The position numbers were made by a program, and so were the translations under genes. A stretch of DNA of 21,751 nucleotides from WTJX01 sp045106295 (GTDB lineage Bacteria > Bacteroidota > Bacteroidia > Cytophagales > JAAEPT01): assembly GCA_045106295.1 (NCBI GenBank), contig JBGCEI010000205.1, positions 1-21,751 on the forward strand. The letters run 5' to 3'. Under the pieces are notes generated by a model that saw nothing but the letters and a program-made list of their open reading frames with translations, had not been told where the DNA came from and made no database searches. This document shows positions 15,093 through 21,751 of this stretch, piece by piece (position 1 is the stretch's first letter; every line of letters begins with the position of its first letter).

Positions 15093-15146
15093 GAAGTAAG
15101 GATTTGGAATTTTCAAATTACTTCGTCGTTCCTCCTCGTGATAACG
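15093..15146 (-). repeat. hairpin plus fragment resembling a Bacteroidota dispersed repeat
   Basis: GAAGTAA-gga-TTTG (15093-15106) pairs with CAAATTACTTC (15114-15124) around GAATTTT, an 11-bp stem with one 3-base bulge. Continuing on the minus strand, 15146 to 15117 reads CGTTATCACGAGGAGGAACG followed by ACGAAGTAAT. I associate 'CGTCATTGCGAGGAGgaACGACGAAGCAATC' with a common interspersed repeat in this phylum. Only one copy is in the window, so repetition is not shown here. Confidence 0.45.
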
Positions 15147-15199
15147 CAGCTTTTTTGTTCCTTTTCCTAATTTAAAGCCACTCGTCAAAGTAACCTCCA

Positions 15200-15295
15200 G
15201 CGTGAGGGACAGCAGTGAATACCCCGCAACGAAGTGAGGAGTAGCAACGTATGGCCCGACCCCAGCCTGCCGACAGGCATGGCGAAGGGACACGC
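15200..15295 (-). repeat. dispersed palindromic repeat, copy 1
   Basis: This element is bounded by the inverted pair GCGTG (15200-15204) and CACGC (15291-15295). It shares with copy 2 (20042-20126, opposite orientation) the order AGGGAyAGCAG, TACCCCGC, GAGGAGTA, GCCCGACCC and CGAAGGG. Inside, TACCCCGC (15220-15227) faces GAGGAGTA (15236-15243) with 6 of 8 pairs. A GCCTG-CCGA-CAGGC hairpin (15265-15278) is present only in this copy. It looks like a non-coding interspersed element rather than a gene. Confidence 0.75.
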
Positions 15296-15316
15296 CCATA
15301 AAAACAGGTTAAAATA

Positions 15317-15350
15317 ATTGCCTACTTAAGGTATTAATACGATATCTTTG
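15317..15350 (+). promoter_or_regulatory. promoter of der
   Basis: TTG (15318-15320), a 22-base spacer and TATCTTTG (15343-15350) match the Bacteroidota -33/-7 pattern, with the -7 element perfect. The predicted leader before the GTG at 15368 is about 12 bases, with no Shine-Dalgarno sequence. Confidence 0.6.
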
Positions 15351-15367
15351 TAACAAATAAGAGATCT

Positions 15368-16678
15368 GTGGCGAATATTGTAGCAATAGTTGGGAGACCA
15401 AATGTAGGGAAATCTACTTTTTTTAATCGTATGATTGGAGAAAGAAAGGCGATTATGGATAATCAGAGTGGTATTACTCGGGATAGACATTATGGTCAGG
15501 TAGAATGGACGGGAAAGAATTTTACGTTAATTGATACGGGAGGATATGTAGAAAATTCTGAAGATATCTTTCAAGAGGCAATCAAAAGTCAGGTGATGTT
15601 GGCTATTGATGAAGCTACTGTGATTTTGTTTATGGTAGACATAGAACAAGGTGTTACGGGCTTGGATAAAGAGTTTGCCAACATATTACGTAAAAGTAAA
15701 AAACCAGTAATTCTAATTGCAAACAAAGCCGACAACACACTTCGCCAGAACAGTGTAGGTGAATTTTATGAGCTAGGTTTTGACTCTCTTTACGGTGTTT
15801 CTTCACAGAATGGATACGGAACGGGTGATTTGTTGGATGAAGTGATCAGTCACTTTGAAGAAGAAGGAACAGAAGATCCGTATGCAGGATTACCTAGAGT
15901 ATCGATTGTAGGTAGACCAAACGTAGGAAAATCGTCTTTCCTGAATGCTATCCTGAATGAAGAGCGTTCTATCGTAACAGATATTGCAGGAACTACTCGT
16001 GATTCGTTGGATACGGTGTACAATATGTACGACAAAGAATTTGTAATTACAGATACTGCTGGAATCCGTAAGAAAGCGAAGGTAAACGAAAACGTAGAGT
16101 TTTACTCAGTTTTACGAGCTATTAACTCATTAGAAAATACGGACGTTTGTATCTTGATCATAGATGCAACATTAGGTTTAGAAGCACAGGATTTAAACAT
16201 CCTAAAGATTGCACAGACCAACCGAAAAGGAATTGTAATCCTAGTGAACAAATGGGATTTAGTAGAAGATAAAGAAAGTAATACAGCAGCAGAGTACGAA
16301 AAAGAAATGCGTGAGCGATTGGCTCCTCACCATTACATTCCAATCATCTTTATTTCTGTATTGGAGAAACAACGAATTTTTAAGGCTTTAGAAAAAGCAT
16401 TAGAGGTTCATGAAAAAAGAAGTACACGAGTACCTACTTCTAAATTAAATGAAGCTCTATTACCTGAAATAGAAAAGATACCGCCAGCAGCAATTAGAGG
16501 AAGGTATATCAAGATAAAGTACATTACTCAGCTACCTACTTATAAACCAACTTTTGCTTTCTTTGCGAATCATCCAAAAGATATTCAAGAATCATACGAA
16601 CGTTTCTTGGAGAATAAACTACGAAAGTATTTCGATTTTGAAGGGGTGCCGATACAATTGATTTTCAAACAAAAGTAG
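15368..16678 (+). CDS. der: ribosome-assembly GTPase Der (EngA)
   Basis: A 436-residue GTPase with two G domains, needed for maturation of the 50S ribosomal subunit. The first G domain has GRPNVGKST (9-17), DTGG near residues 57-60 and NKAD (119-122); the second has GRPNVGKSS (about 182-190), DTAGI and NKWD (294-297). The C-terminal KH-like domain ends GVPIQLIFKQK, typical of the family. Length is standard. The start is GTG at 15368, fixed by the family N-terminus ANIVAIVGRPNVGKS and by the adjacent promoter. It is with HflX the second ribosome-linked GTPase in the window, but the two are far apart and on opposite strands, so no direct link is implied. Confidence 0.98.
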   Translation: MANIVAIVGRPNVGKSTFFNRMIGERKAIMDNQSGITRDRHYGQVEWTGKNFTLIDTGGYVENSEDIFQEAIKSQVMLAIDEATVILFMVDIEQGVTGLDKEFANILRKSKKPVILIANKADNTLRQNSVGEFYELGFDSLYGVSSQNGYGTGDLLDEVISHFEEEGTEDPYAGLPRVSIVGRPNVGKSSFLNAILNEERSIVTDIAGTTRDSLDTVYNMYDKEFVITDTAGIRKKAKVNENVEFYSVLRAINSLENTDVCILIIDATLGLEAQDLNILKIAQTNRKGIVILVNKWDLVEDKESNTAAEYEKEMRERLAPHHYIPIIFISVLEKQRIFKALEKALEVHEKRSTRVPTSKLNEALLPEIEKIPPAAIRGRYIKIKYITQLPTYKPTFAFFANHPKDIQESYERFLENKLRKYFDFEGVPIQLIFKQK

Positions 16679-16715
16679 AACTCAAATTAAGGAATGAAAT
16701 AATTAAAAAATGAAA

Positions 16716-16785
16716 CTGATACACGTATCAGGCTTAGAAACATAAGAAATATTAAAATCTAATCTTGATACTAGTTGCTTGATAC
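16716..16785. promoter_or_regulatory. cluster of four GATAC-type sites, possible operator
   Basis: CTGATAC-AC-GTATCAG (16716-16731) is a palindrome with 7-bp arms. Two direct copies of CTTGATAC follow at 16764-16771 and 16778-16785, starts 14 bases apart. All lie in the 122 bases between der and the small lipoprotein gene. No clear -7 element is visible. Regulator unknown. Confidence 0.35.
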
Positions 16786-16800
16786 CAAATACTACTTAAT

Positions 16801-17118
16801 ATGTCTACTATCTTAAAATCTAATAGTCTTAAAATCTTGGCGTTAGCCGTTGGTCTTACTTCATGTGGTATCTCTGATGACAAGGCTGCAGTAGAAGCAC
16901 AGCAAGCAGTAGAGCGTTACATAGATAGTCTTCGAGTGGAAGTAAAAAAACGTGCCCTAATAGAACGGGACTCTATCGCTAAGGCAGATTCTTTACAAGC
17001 TATTGTTGACTCAACAAACCTAGCTCTTCAAGCATTAGAAGAGAAAAAAGCAAAGCGCTTGGCTTATTATGCATGGAAAAGAAGACAAGCTCTAAAAGAC
17101 AGTTTGGCTAATCAGTAA
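16801..17118 (+). CDS. small coiled-coil lipoprotein of unknown function
   Basis: A 105-residue lipoprotein. The signal peptide runs to LTSC (C22), giving a 84-residue mature chain. That chain is almost wholly charged helix (about 28-100), rich in Ala, Glu, Lys and Arg, with heptad-like spacing (IERDSIAKADSLQAIVDS, LQALEEKKAKRLAYYAWKRR) and a basic C-terminal part. I recognise no family. Small helical lipoproteins of this type can line the periplasmic face of the outer membrane, but that is only an analogy. ATG at 16801, supported by the signal peptide. It is 5 bases before the SprT-like gene, so the two are probably cotranscribed, possibly under the GATAC cluster upstream. Confidence 0.8.
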   Translation: MSTILKSNSLKILALAVGLTSCGISDDKAAVEAQQAVERYIDSLRVEVKKRALIERDSIAKADSLQAIVDSTNLALQALEEKKAKRLAYYAWKRRQALKDSLANQ

Positions 17119-17123
17119 ATCCA

Positions 17124-17741
17124 TTGAAAGCAAACAGCAAAGAGTCAGTTTATACTGTTTTAGACTCATTTCTCTCTTCAGAAGAAATGAGTGTATGGTG
17201 TACAGATCTTTGGAATGAATACCCTTTCCTATTTATACTCACAAAAGACCGAAAATCTAAGCTTGGTGATTACCGTTTCGACAGACGTAAAAAGAAGCAT
17301 ACCATCACACTGAATAAAACGCTTTCCCCTCATCAGTTTTTAATTACCTATTTGCATGAGGTGGCCCACAGAATCACACAAGAAATACACAAAGGGCGAG
17401 TAGCACCACATGGAAAGGAATGGAAGGGTATTTTTTCCTCTCTCTTACTCAAAAGTGTGACATTTGATTATTTCCCAGAGGACCTTGTCCTAATTATTAA
17501 AAAACATGCGCTGAATCCAAAAGCATCTTGTTCAGCAGATCAAGCTCTAAGCTTAGCACTAAAAGAAAAGGTAGACAACAATCAATTACTCTTAGCAGAT
17601 ATTCAAGAAGGGAATGACTTTATTTTCAGGAATAAAATTTACACTAAATTAAAGAAAAGAAGAACACGCTCATTATGTTTAGATAAAGCTTCAAAGAGAC
17701 AATATTTAATTAGTGAAATAGCCCCTATCTCTTTAGAATAA
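17124..17741 (+). CDS. SprT-like zinc metalloprotease-fold protein
   Basis: A 205-residue cytoplasmic protein with a SprT-like domain. HEVAH (78-82) is the zinc-binding HExxH motif, and HGKEWKGIF (96-104) supplies the third histidine and the typical downstream motif. GDYRFDRRKKKHTITLNKTL is the usual strand pair before the active site. Eukaryotic SPRTN, in the same superfamily, cleaves DNA-protein crosslinks; the bacterial proteins have no firm role. The C-terminal third (about 125-205) is charged, with DFIFRNKIYTKLKKRRTRSLCL, the spot where many relatives have a small zinc ribbon, but only scattered cysteines (C126? and C187 region) are seen, so a ribbon is unlikely. TTG start at 17124; an ATG 21 codons later is possible and would keep the motif. 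Confidence 0.85.
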   Translation: MKANSKESVYTVLDSFLSSEEMSVWCTDLWNEYPFLFILTKDRKSKLGDYRFDRRKKKHTITLNKTLSPHQFLITYLHEVAHRITQEIHKGRVAPHGKEWKGIFSSLLLKSVTFDYFPEDLVLIIKKHALNPKASCSADQALSLALKEKVDNNQLLLADIQEGNDFIFRNKIYTKLKKRRTRSLCLDKASKRQYLISEIAPISLE

Positions 17742-17790
17742 ACATTTTTAAAAAAAATATTTTTTTCAAAAAAGAAGATGAATAGTTGCA

Positions 17791-17821
17791 TTTGTGCGAT
17801 TGTTTTAGTCTTTTACATTTT
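17791..17821 (+). promoter_or_regulatory. promoter of the GH15 gene
   Basis: TTTG (17791-17794), a 19-base spacer and TACATTTT (17814-17821) match TTTG-N19-TAnnTTTG except for the last base. The predicted leader before the ATG at 17842 is about 15 bases. Confidence 0.5.
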
Positions 17822-17841
17822 TATATAACAGATCTACACAT

Positions 17842-19638
17842 ATGACAGAGAATCATCTATACAAAATGGGATTAATAGGCAACTGTGCCTACATGGCTTA
17901 TATCAACGACAGAGCTCAGTTCAACTGGATGTGCTGGCCAAAATTTGATAGTAGCTTTATTTTTGGTAACCTATTGGATGATAACAAAGGAGGTGAATTT
18001 TCTGTACGAGCTAACTCAGATGAAAATTATACGTCGAATCAATATTACATCGAAAACACCAATGTACTCTGCACAGAGTTTGAAAGTGACTATGCTAAAT
18101 TCAAAGTAACAGATTTTGCTCCCCGCTTCGAGCAACACGAAAGAGCATACAAACCATTAATGGTTATTCGTAAAATTGAACCCATTAAAGGTACGCCTAG
18201 AGTAGTGGTAAAATGTGAACCCAAAGGAAATTACGGGGAAGTAACGCCAGAAGTAACCAGAGGAAGTAATCACATCCGTTTTGAAGGACTAGAAGGTCAA
18301 GTAAGGTTAACAACAGATATTTCTATGAATTACATTCTAGAAGAAAAGCCTTTTGTATTGAATGAAACCAAATACGTATTCTTGACTTGGGGGGCTCCGC
18401 TAGAAGGTCCCGTTCAACTTACGGCAGAAGATTTCTTGAGTAAAACGATTACTTATTGGAGAAAGTGGGTGAAGAGTACCAGTATTGGTAGTTTCAGTCA
18501 GAAGGAAATCATTCGTTCTGCCCTCGTTCTAAAAATACATCAGTACGAAGATACAGGAGCAATCATTGCTTCAGGAACCACTAGTTTACCAGAAGCACCA
18601 GGTTCTGGAAGAAACTGGGATTACCGTTACTGCTGGATGCGAGATTCTTATTATACCCTGACGGCATTCAACCACATTGGTCACTTCGAAGAGTTGGAAC
18701 GCTATTTTCATTACATAGAAAATACTACGGTGAGCGAAGAAGGTCGTTTTCAACCTTTGTATTCTATTACGGGGGAAAAAGACATTACCGAACACATTTA
18801 CGATCTGGAAGGCTACCAAGGGAACAACAAACCGGTACGTATCGGTAACCAAGCTTCCGAACACATACAAAATGATGTGTATGGGCAGGTAATTGTATCG
18901 CTCCTTCCGTTGTATGTAGATAGTCGGTTTATCGATACGGAAAAGATTACATCTAACCGATTGATCAATCATGCATTGGATATGATTGAGGAAACTATGA
19001 ACGAGCCCGACGCTGGTTTATGGGAGTTTAGAAACTTAAAACAAGAACATTGTTACACCTTTTTGTTTCACTGGGCAGGAGCCTGTGCAGCAGAAAAAAT
19101 AGCCACTAAATTCGATGACAAATCTATGCTTTCTAAAGCTGAAAGGTTAAAAAAGATAGCAGCAGAAAAAATAGAGGAATGCTACATAAACGATCCTAAA
19201 GGAGGCTATTATTCACAAGCTATCGGGACAGATAGAATGGATGCTAGTTGTTTACAGCTCATCACTATGGGATACCTAGATCATAATTCTGAACGAGCTC
19301 GTACACACCTAAAAAGGTTGGAAGAGGAATTAGGTACAGAAGAAGGACTTTTCTACCGTTACAAGCATGAAGATGACTTTGGCGCTGTACATTCTACCTT
19401 CTTAATTTGTGCATATTGGTACATTGAAGCTTTAGCTACAGTAGGACGAGTAGACGAAGCCATCAAATATTTTGACAACATCACCAAATACAAAAACCAC
19501 GTAGGTCTTCTAAGTGAAGATGTGAATTCATCTACTGGCAGCCAATGGGGCAACTTCCCGCAAACCTACAGCCATGTAGGTCAGGTAAATGCTGCGTATA
19601 GAATAGCGAAAAAGCTAGACCTTCCAAACTTTAAATAA
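17842..19638 (+). CDS. GH15-family glycoside hydrolase (glucoamylase/trehalase-like)
   Basis: A 598-residue protein with the layout of bacterial GH15 enzymes, which release glucose from alpha-glucans or trehalose. Residues about 1-215 form the beta-sandwich domain (MGLIGNCAYMAYINDRAQFNWMCWP, start given in part), the rest the (alpha/alpha)6 barrel. The barrel has RNWDYRYCWMRDSYYTL (about 258-274), IQNDVYGQVI, GLWEFRN with E395 as the likely general acid, and LLSEDVNSSTGSQWGNFPQT near 555-575 with a Glu as the likely base, followed by YSHVGQVNAAY. There is no signal peptide, so it is cytoplasmic and may act on glycogen-type or trehalose stores. Substrate cannot be read from sequence. It has its own promoter and is followed after 2 bases by a small unknown gene. 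Confidence 0.92.
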   Translation: MTENHLYKMGLIGNCAYMAYINDRAQFNWMCWPKFDSSFIFGNLLDDNKGGEFSVRANSDENYTSNQYYIENTNVLCTEFESDYAKFKVTDFAPRFEQHERAYKPLMVIRKIEPIKGTPRVVVKCEPKGNYGEVTPEVTRGSNHIRFEGLEGQVRLTTDISMNYILEEKPFVLNETKYVFLTWGAPLEGPVQLTAEDFLSKTITYWRKWVKSTSIGSFSQKEIIRSALVLKIHQYEDTGAIIASGTTSLPEAPGSGRNWDYRYCWMRDSYYTLTAFNHIGHFEELERYFHYIENTTVSEEGRFQPLYSITGEKDITEHIYDLEGYQGNNKPVRIGNQASEHIQNDVYGQVIVSLLPLYVDSRFIDTEKITSNRLINHALDMIEETMNEPDAGLWEFRNLKQEHCYTFLFHWAGACAAEKIATKFDDKSMLSKAERLKKIAAEKIEECYINDPKGGYYSQAIGTDRMDASCLQLITMGYLDHNSERARTHLKRLEEELGTEEGLFYRYKHEDDFGAVHSTFLICAYWYIEALATVGRVDEAIKYFDNITKYKNHVGLLSEDVNSSTGSQWGNFPQTYSHVGQVNAAYRIAKKLDLPNFK

Positions 19639-19640
19639 GA

Positions 19641-20027
19641 GTGGAAGTATCAGAAAAAAGAGAGCGTGATATGGTTACCATCAGACCCACGCTCTTTATT
19701 GGTTCCAATGGAGAAAAAACGGAAATAGAACAGTTTCAAAACGCTGTACTACGTCCTATTCTTAAATTACAACACACCATTATTATTAGTTTAGTAACTG
19801 ATTCTATTTCAGGAAGCATCAAGAAGAATGACAAAGAAAATAAGGAGGCTTTCTCTGCCTTCATTAAGAGACACCTCTCTTCTACTCTTCCTTTACAAAA
19901 CCAACTCATTGGATTGGTGGTAGGAATCATGACCCAAGCCGAGTTAATTAATTACCTTTCAGAAAAAAAGGAATTCAACAGAAGGATAAAACAGATGATT
20001 GTAGAAAGAGTAGTCAGTACTTTCTGA
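19641..20027 (+). CDS. small conserved-looking protein of unknown function
   Basis: A 128-residue soluble protein. I do not know its function. The segment LRPILKLQHTIIISLVTDSI (about 37-56), then LPLQNQLIGLVVGIMTQAEL and EFNRRIKQMIVERVV, resembles a small Bacteroidota family sometimes mislabelled as glyoxalase; that is recollection. It appears all-helical after about residue 28, with no signal peptide, metal motif or cysteines. The modelled start is GTG at 19641, two bases after the GH15 stop; ATG at codon 11 (19671) is an equally good start and would begin MVTIRPTLFIG. The tight spacing suggests translation coupled to the GH15 gene, but a functional link is unproven. The palindromic repeat copy 2 follows its stop. 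Confidence 0.75.
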   Translation: MEVSEKRERDMVTIRPTLFIGSNGEKTEIEQFQNAVLRPILKLQHTIIISLVTDSISGSIKKNDKENKEAFSAFIKRHLSSTLPLQNQLIGLVVGIMTQAELINYLSEKKEFNRRIKQMIVERVVSTF

Positions 20028-20041
20028 ATGTAAAAATTTGG

Positions 20042-20126
20042 GCATCACCCTTCGTTACACTTTGGGTCGGGCTATCCGCTTTTACTCCTCGCTACGCTGC
20101 GGGGTAATCGCTGCTATCCCTGATGC
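20042..20126 (+). repeat. dispersed palindromic repeat, copy 2
   Basis: It is bounded by GCATCA (20042-20047) and TGATGC (20121-20126). Read on the minus strand it matches copy 1: AGGGATAGCAG, TACCCCGC, GAGGAGTA, AGCCCGACCC and CGAAGGG in the same order. It is about 10 bases shorter because the GCCTG/CAGGC hairpin of copy 1 is missing. It sits between two plus-strand genes and might also act as a transcript end for the upstream one. Confidence 0.75.
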
Positions 20127-20183
20127 AACACAGCCAACTACAACATGACTATTCTATTGCAAAAAACACCTTAACAGTATCAA

Positions 20184-21722
20184 ATGGAAAAAGAAACAAA
20201 CAACCTCACCCAACAACAAATTGATACCTGTATCTCTATTTTAAAAACATTAAATGGAGACACCGACCAAATATTTGATATCCCAAAAGACAAAAGAACC
20301 GAGTTATTAGTAGAGGCAGGTAAATTCTCTAGACCACACAAAGAAGAACTCGCCAAACGAAAAAGAAAAGCTAAAAAAATTGCGAGAAGAAAAACCATTG
20401 AAAAAGACAAAAGTGCCCGTAAAGAAACAGGCATAAGAAGTGCTCGTGAAGCAGCTGTTTTTATCGCTCCCAAAATGATTGCTGCACCAAGTGAGGAAAA
20501 ACCACCTATCTTTTTAGAATCGCCACAAAACTGCTACGTCTGTAAAGAAGAATACAACACCTTGCATCACTTCTATGATTCCATGTGTCCTTCTTGTGGT
20601 GATTTCAACTATGCTAAGCGTTTTCAAACCGCTGACTTAAGTGGGCAAGTTGCTTTAGTAACCGGTTCACGCCTTAAAATAGGCTACCACATCACATTGA
20701 TGATGTTACGGGCTGGATCCACAGTAATTGCTACCACTCGTTTCCCTGTAGATTCCGCTTTACGTTTTGCCAAAGAAGAAGATTTTGAACAGTGGGGACA
20801 TCGTTTGAAAATACACGGTTTAGATTTACGTCATATCCCAAGTGTAGAAATTTTTTGTAACTACATAGAACAACAATACGATCGACTAGACATTTTAATT
20901 AACAATGCTGCACAAACTGTGCGCCGCCCTGCTGGTTTTTACCAGCATTTAATGGAAAACGAAGAACGGCTAACCAAAGAATTACCTCCTTTTGAACAAT
21001 TGGTTTTGACAGATCATACAGCCTGCCTTCAAGAATTAAAAACACTAAGCAACTTGGCAGACAATCAGAATAAAAACCTCCCTGTGACTTGGCATGGGAA
21101 ACAAATAGGAATTGGACTTACTGCATCCGCTAAACTATCACAAATCCCTTACAGCATTGATAACTCATTAACCCCAGAAGAAGTCTTCCCTGATGGAAAA
21201 CTAGATGCCGACTTACAGCAAGTCGATTTAAGAAAGACTAACAGCTGGAGATTGAAACTAGGCGAAATTCATACTACAGAGATGTTAGAGGTACAATTGG
21301 TCAACTCCGTAGCGCCATTTGTGTTATGCAATCGATTAGTCAATCTGATGAAAAAAGAAAATACAGGTATGAAACACGTCATCAATGTTTCTGCCATGGA
21401 AGGGAAGTTTCACCTCTACCATAAAGAAGACCGTCATCCACATACCAATATGGCAAAAGCGGCTTTAAACATGATGACGCTTACTTCATCATCGGACTTA
21501 GCAAAATATGGTATTTACACCAATGCAGTAGATACAGGTTGGGTTACCGATGAAGATCCAGTAGAATTAGCCAAAAAGAAAGTAGAAATTCACGATTTCC
21601 AACCTCCGTTGGATATCGTAGACGGAGCCGCTAGAGTGATGGATCCTTTATTCGACGGAATTAATACAGGGAAACATTGGTCAGGAAAATTCTTGAAAGA
21701 CTACAGACCAATTACTTGGTAA
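20184..21722 (+). CDS. long SDR-family oxidoreductase-like protein with N-terminal zinc-ribbon-like segment
   Basis: A 512-residue protein. Residues 1-110 are helical, with a very basic stretch (about 52-82). CYVC (117-120) and CPSC (135-138) form a CxxC...CxxC pair likely to bind zinc. The SDR Rossmann domain starts at DLSGQVALVTGSRLKIG (TGxxxxxG at 160-167), with TTRFP after the second strand, LDILINNAAQT, INVSAMEG (S403), HTNMAKAALN (K425) and VDTGWVTDE. The usual YxxxK is absent: the residue four before K425 is T421. A long insert (about 255-350) lies between the NNAAQT motif and the catalytic region. The whole layout, including 'HFYD.MCP.C..FN.AKR', is one I recall from a conserved but uncharacterised SDR subfamily. 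Substrate is unknown and NAD(P) binding is likely. ATG at 20184; the gene looks monocistronic. Confidence 0.88.
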   Translation: MEKETNNLTQQQIDTCISILKTLNGDTDQIFDIPKDKRTELLVEAGKFSRPHKEELAKRKRKAKKIARRKTIEKDKSARKETGIRSAREAAVFIAPKMIAAPSEEKPPIFLESPQNCYVCKEEYNTLHHFYDSMCPSCGDFNYAKRFQTADLSGQVALVTGSRLKIGYHITLMMLRAGSTVIATTRFPVDSALRFAKEEDFEQWGHRLKIHGLDLRHIPSVEIFCNYIEQQYDRLDILINNAAQTVRRPAGFYQHLMENEERLTKELPPFEQLVLTDHTACLQELKTLSNLADNQNKNLPVTWHGKQIGIGLTASAKLSQIPYSIDNSLTPEEVFPDGKLDADLQQVDLRKTNSWRLKLGEIHTTEMLEVQLVNSVAPFVLCNRLVNLMKKENTGMKHVINVSAMEGKFHLYHKEDRHPHTNMAKAALNMMTLTSSSDLAKYGIYTNAVDTGWVTDEDPVELAKKKVEIHDFQPPLDIVDGAARVMDPLFDGINTGKHWSGKFLKDYRPITW

Positions 21723-21751
21723 AGATTTTCTAACCTTACTGAATCACAGGG

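Larger units (their letters stand above)
15019..15367. other. 349-base divergent intergenic region
   Basis: No gene is credible here. The region holds, left to right, a minus-strand promoter (15023-15053), a plain AT-rich stretch, a hairpin and repeat fragment (15093-15146), unassigned sequence (15147-15199), a 96-base palindromic repeat (15200-15295), and a plus-strand promoter next to der (15318-15350). A 69-codon minus-strand reading frame across the repeats is judged spurious. Confidence 0.8.

Noticed and set aside
15090..15299. 69-codon minus-strand reading frame in the divergent gap
   Set aside because: It lies wholly across the two repeat elements, has no recognisable domain, and its sequence is explained by the palindromic repeat being open in one frame.
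18586..18972. 128-codon minus-strand reading frame inside the GH15 gene
   Set aside because: It is antisense to a strongly conserved barrel region, with no family signal and no promoter; a shadow frame.
1..21751. CRISPR array, tRNA, rRNA, insertion sequence or prophage
   Set aside because: No regular direct repeats with spacers, no cloverleaf or rRNA-like sequence that I could recognise, and no transposase, integrase or phage structural protein among the reading frames.

Overview
The window is chromosomal DNA from an AT-rich member of the Bacteroidota. The signs are Bacteroidota-type promoters (TTG or TTTG, about 19-22 bases, then TAnnTTTG), little sign of Shine-Dalgarno sequences, many lipoproteins with relaxed lipoboxes, a Wzc-type fused tyrosine kinase, and small protein families I associate with this phylum. 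I cannot fix the genus; a marine Cytophagia-like lineage is a guess. There are 23 credible protein genes (the first cut by the window edge), no rRNA, tRNA, CRISPR array, transposase or phage gene, and little non-coding DNA.

Layout. (1) 1-1258, plus strand: the 3' end of acetyl-CoA synthetase, then hemC. (2) 1251-4812, minus strand: a SirB-like membrane protein, the ribosome-associated GTPase HflX, then a compact unit of a Roadblock/LC7 protein, a 101-residue protein that looks like a partial Roadblock copy, and a SpoIIE-type protein phosphatase; this last unit looks like a small signalling module. (3) 4889-10445, plus strand: a tightly packed polysaccharide locus with a GT4 glycosyltransferase, RmlC, an outer-membrane export lipoprotein (Wza-like), a chain-length/tyrosine-kinase protein (Wzc-like) and an unknown secreted protein. 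(4) 10442-15018, minus strand: a 131-residue membrane protein with a CNGQC motif, a di-heme peroxidase lipoprotein, an MbnP-like lipoprotein with His/Gly-rich inserts, a second di-heme peroxidase lipoprotein, and an outer-membrane barrel with an N-terminal CxxC. This is the most interesting block: it has the parts of a MbnP/MbnH-type copper-binding system, in which a MauG-like enzyme modifies a tryptophan of its partner, but with two candidate enzymes flanking one substrate. (5) 15019-15367: a divergent intergenic region with two promoters and two dispersed-repeat elements. (6) 15368-21722, plus strand: der, a small coiled-coil lipoprotein, a SprT-like zinc protein, a GH15 glycoside hydrolase, a small unknown protein, and a long SDR-family protein with an N-terminal zinc-ribbon-like segment.

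Two copies of one palindromic repeat lie in opposite orientation at 15200-15295 and 20042-20126, with termini that differ between copies but stay complementary within each copy. Nine of the 22 visible gene starts are TTG or GTG as modelled. Both convergent gene pairs overlap at their stop codons.
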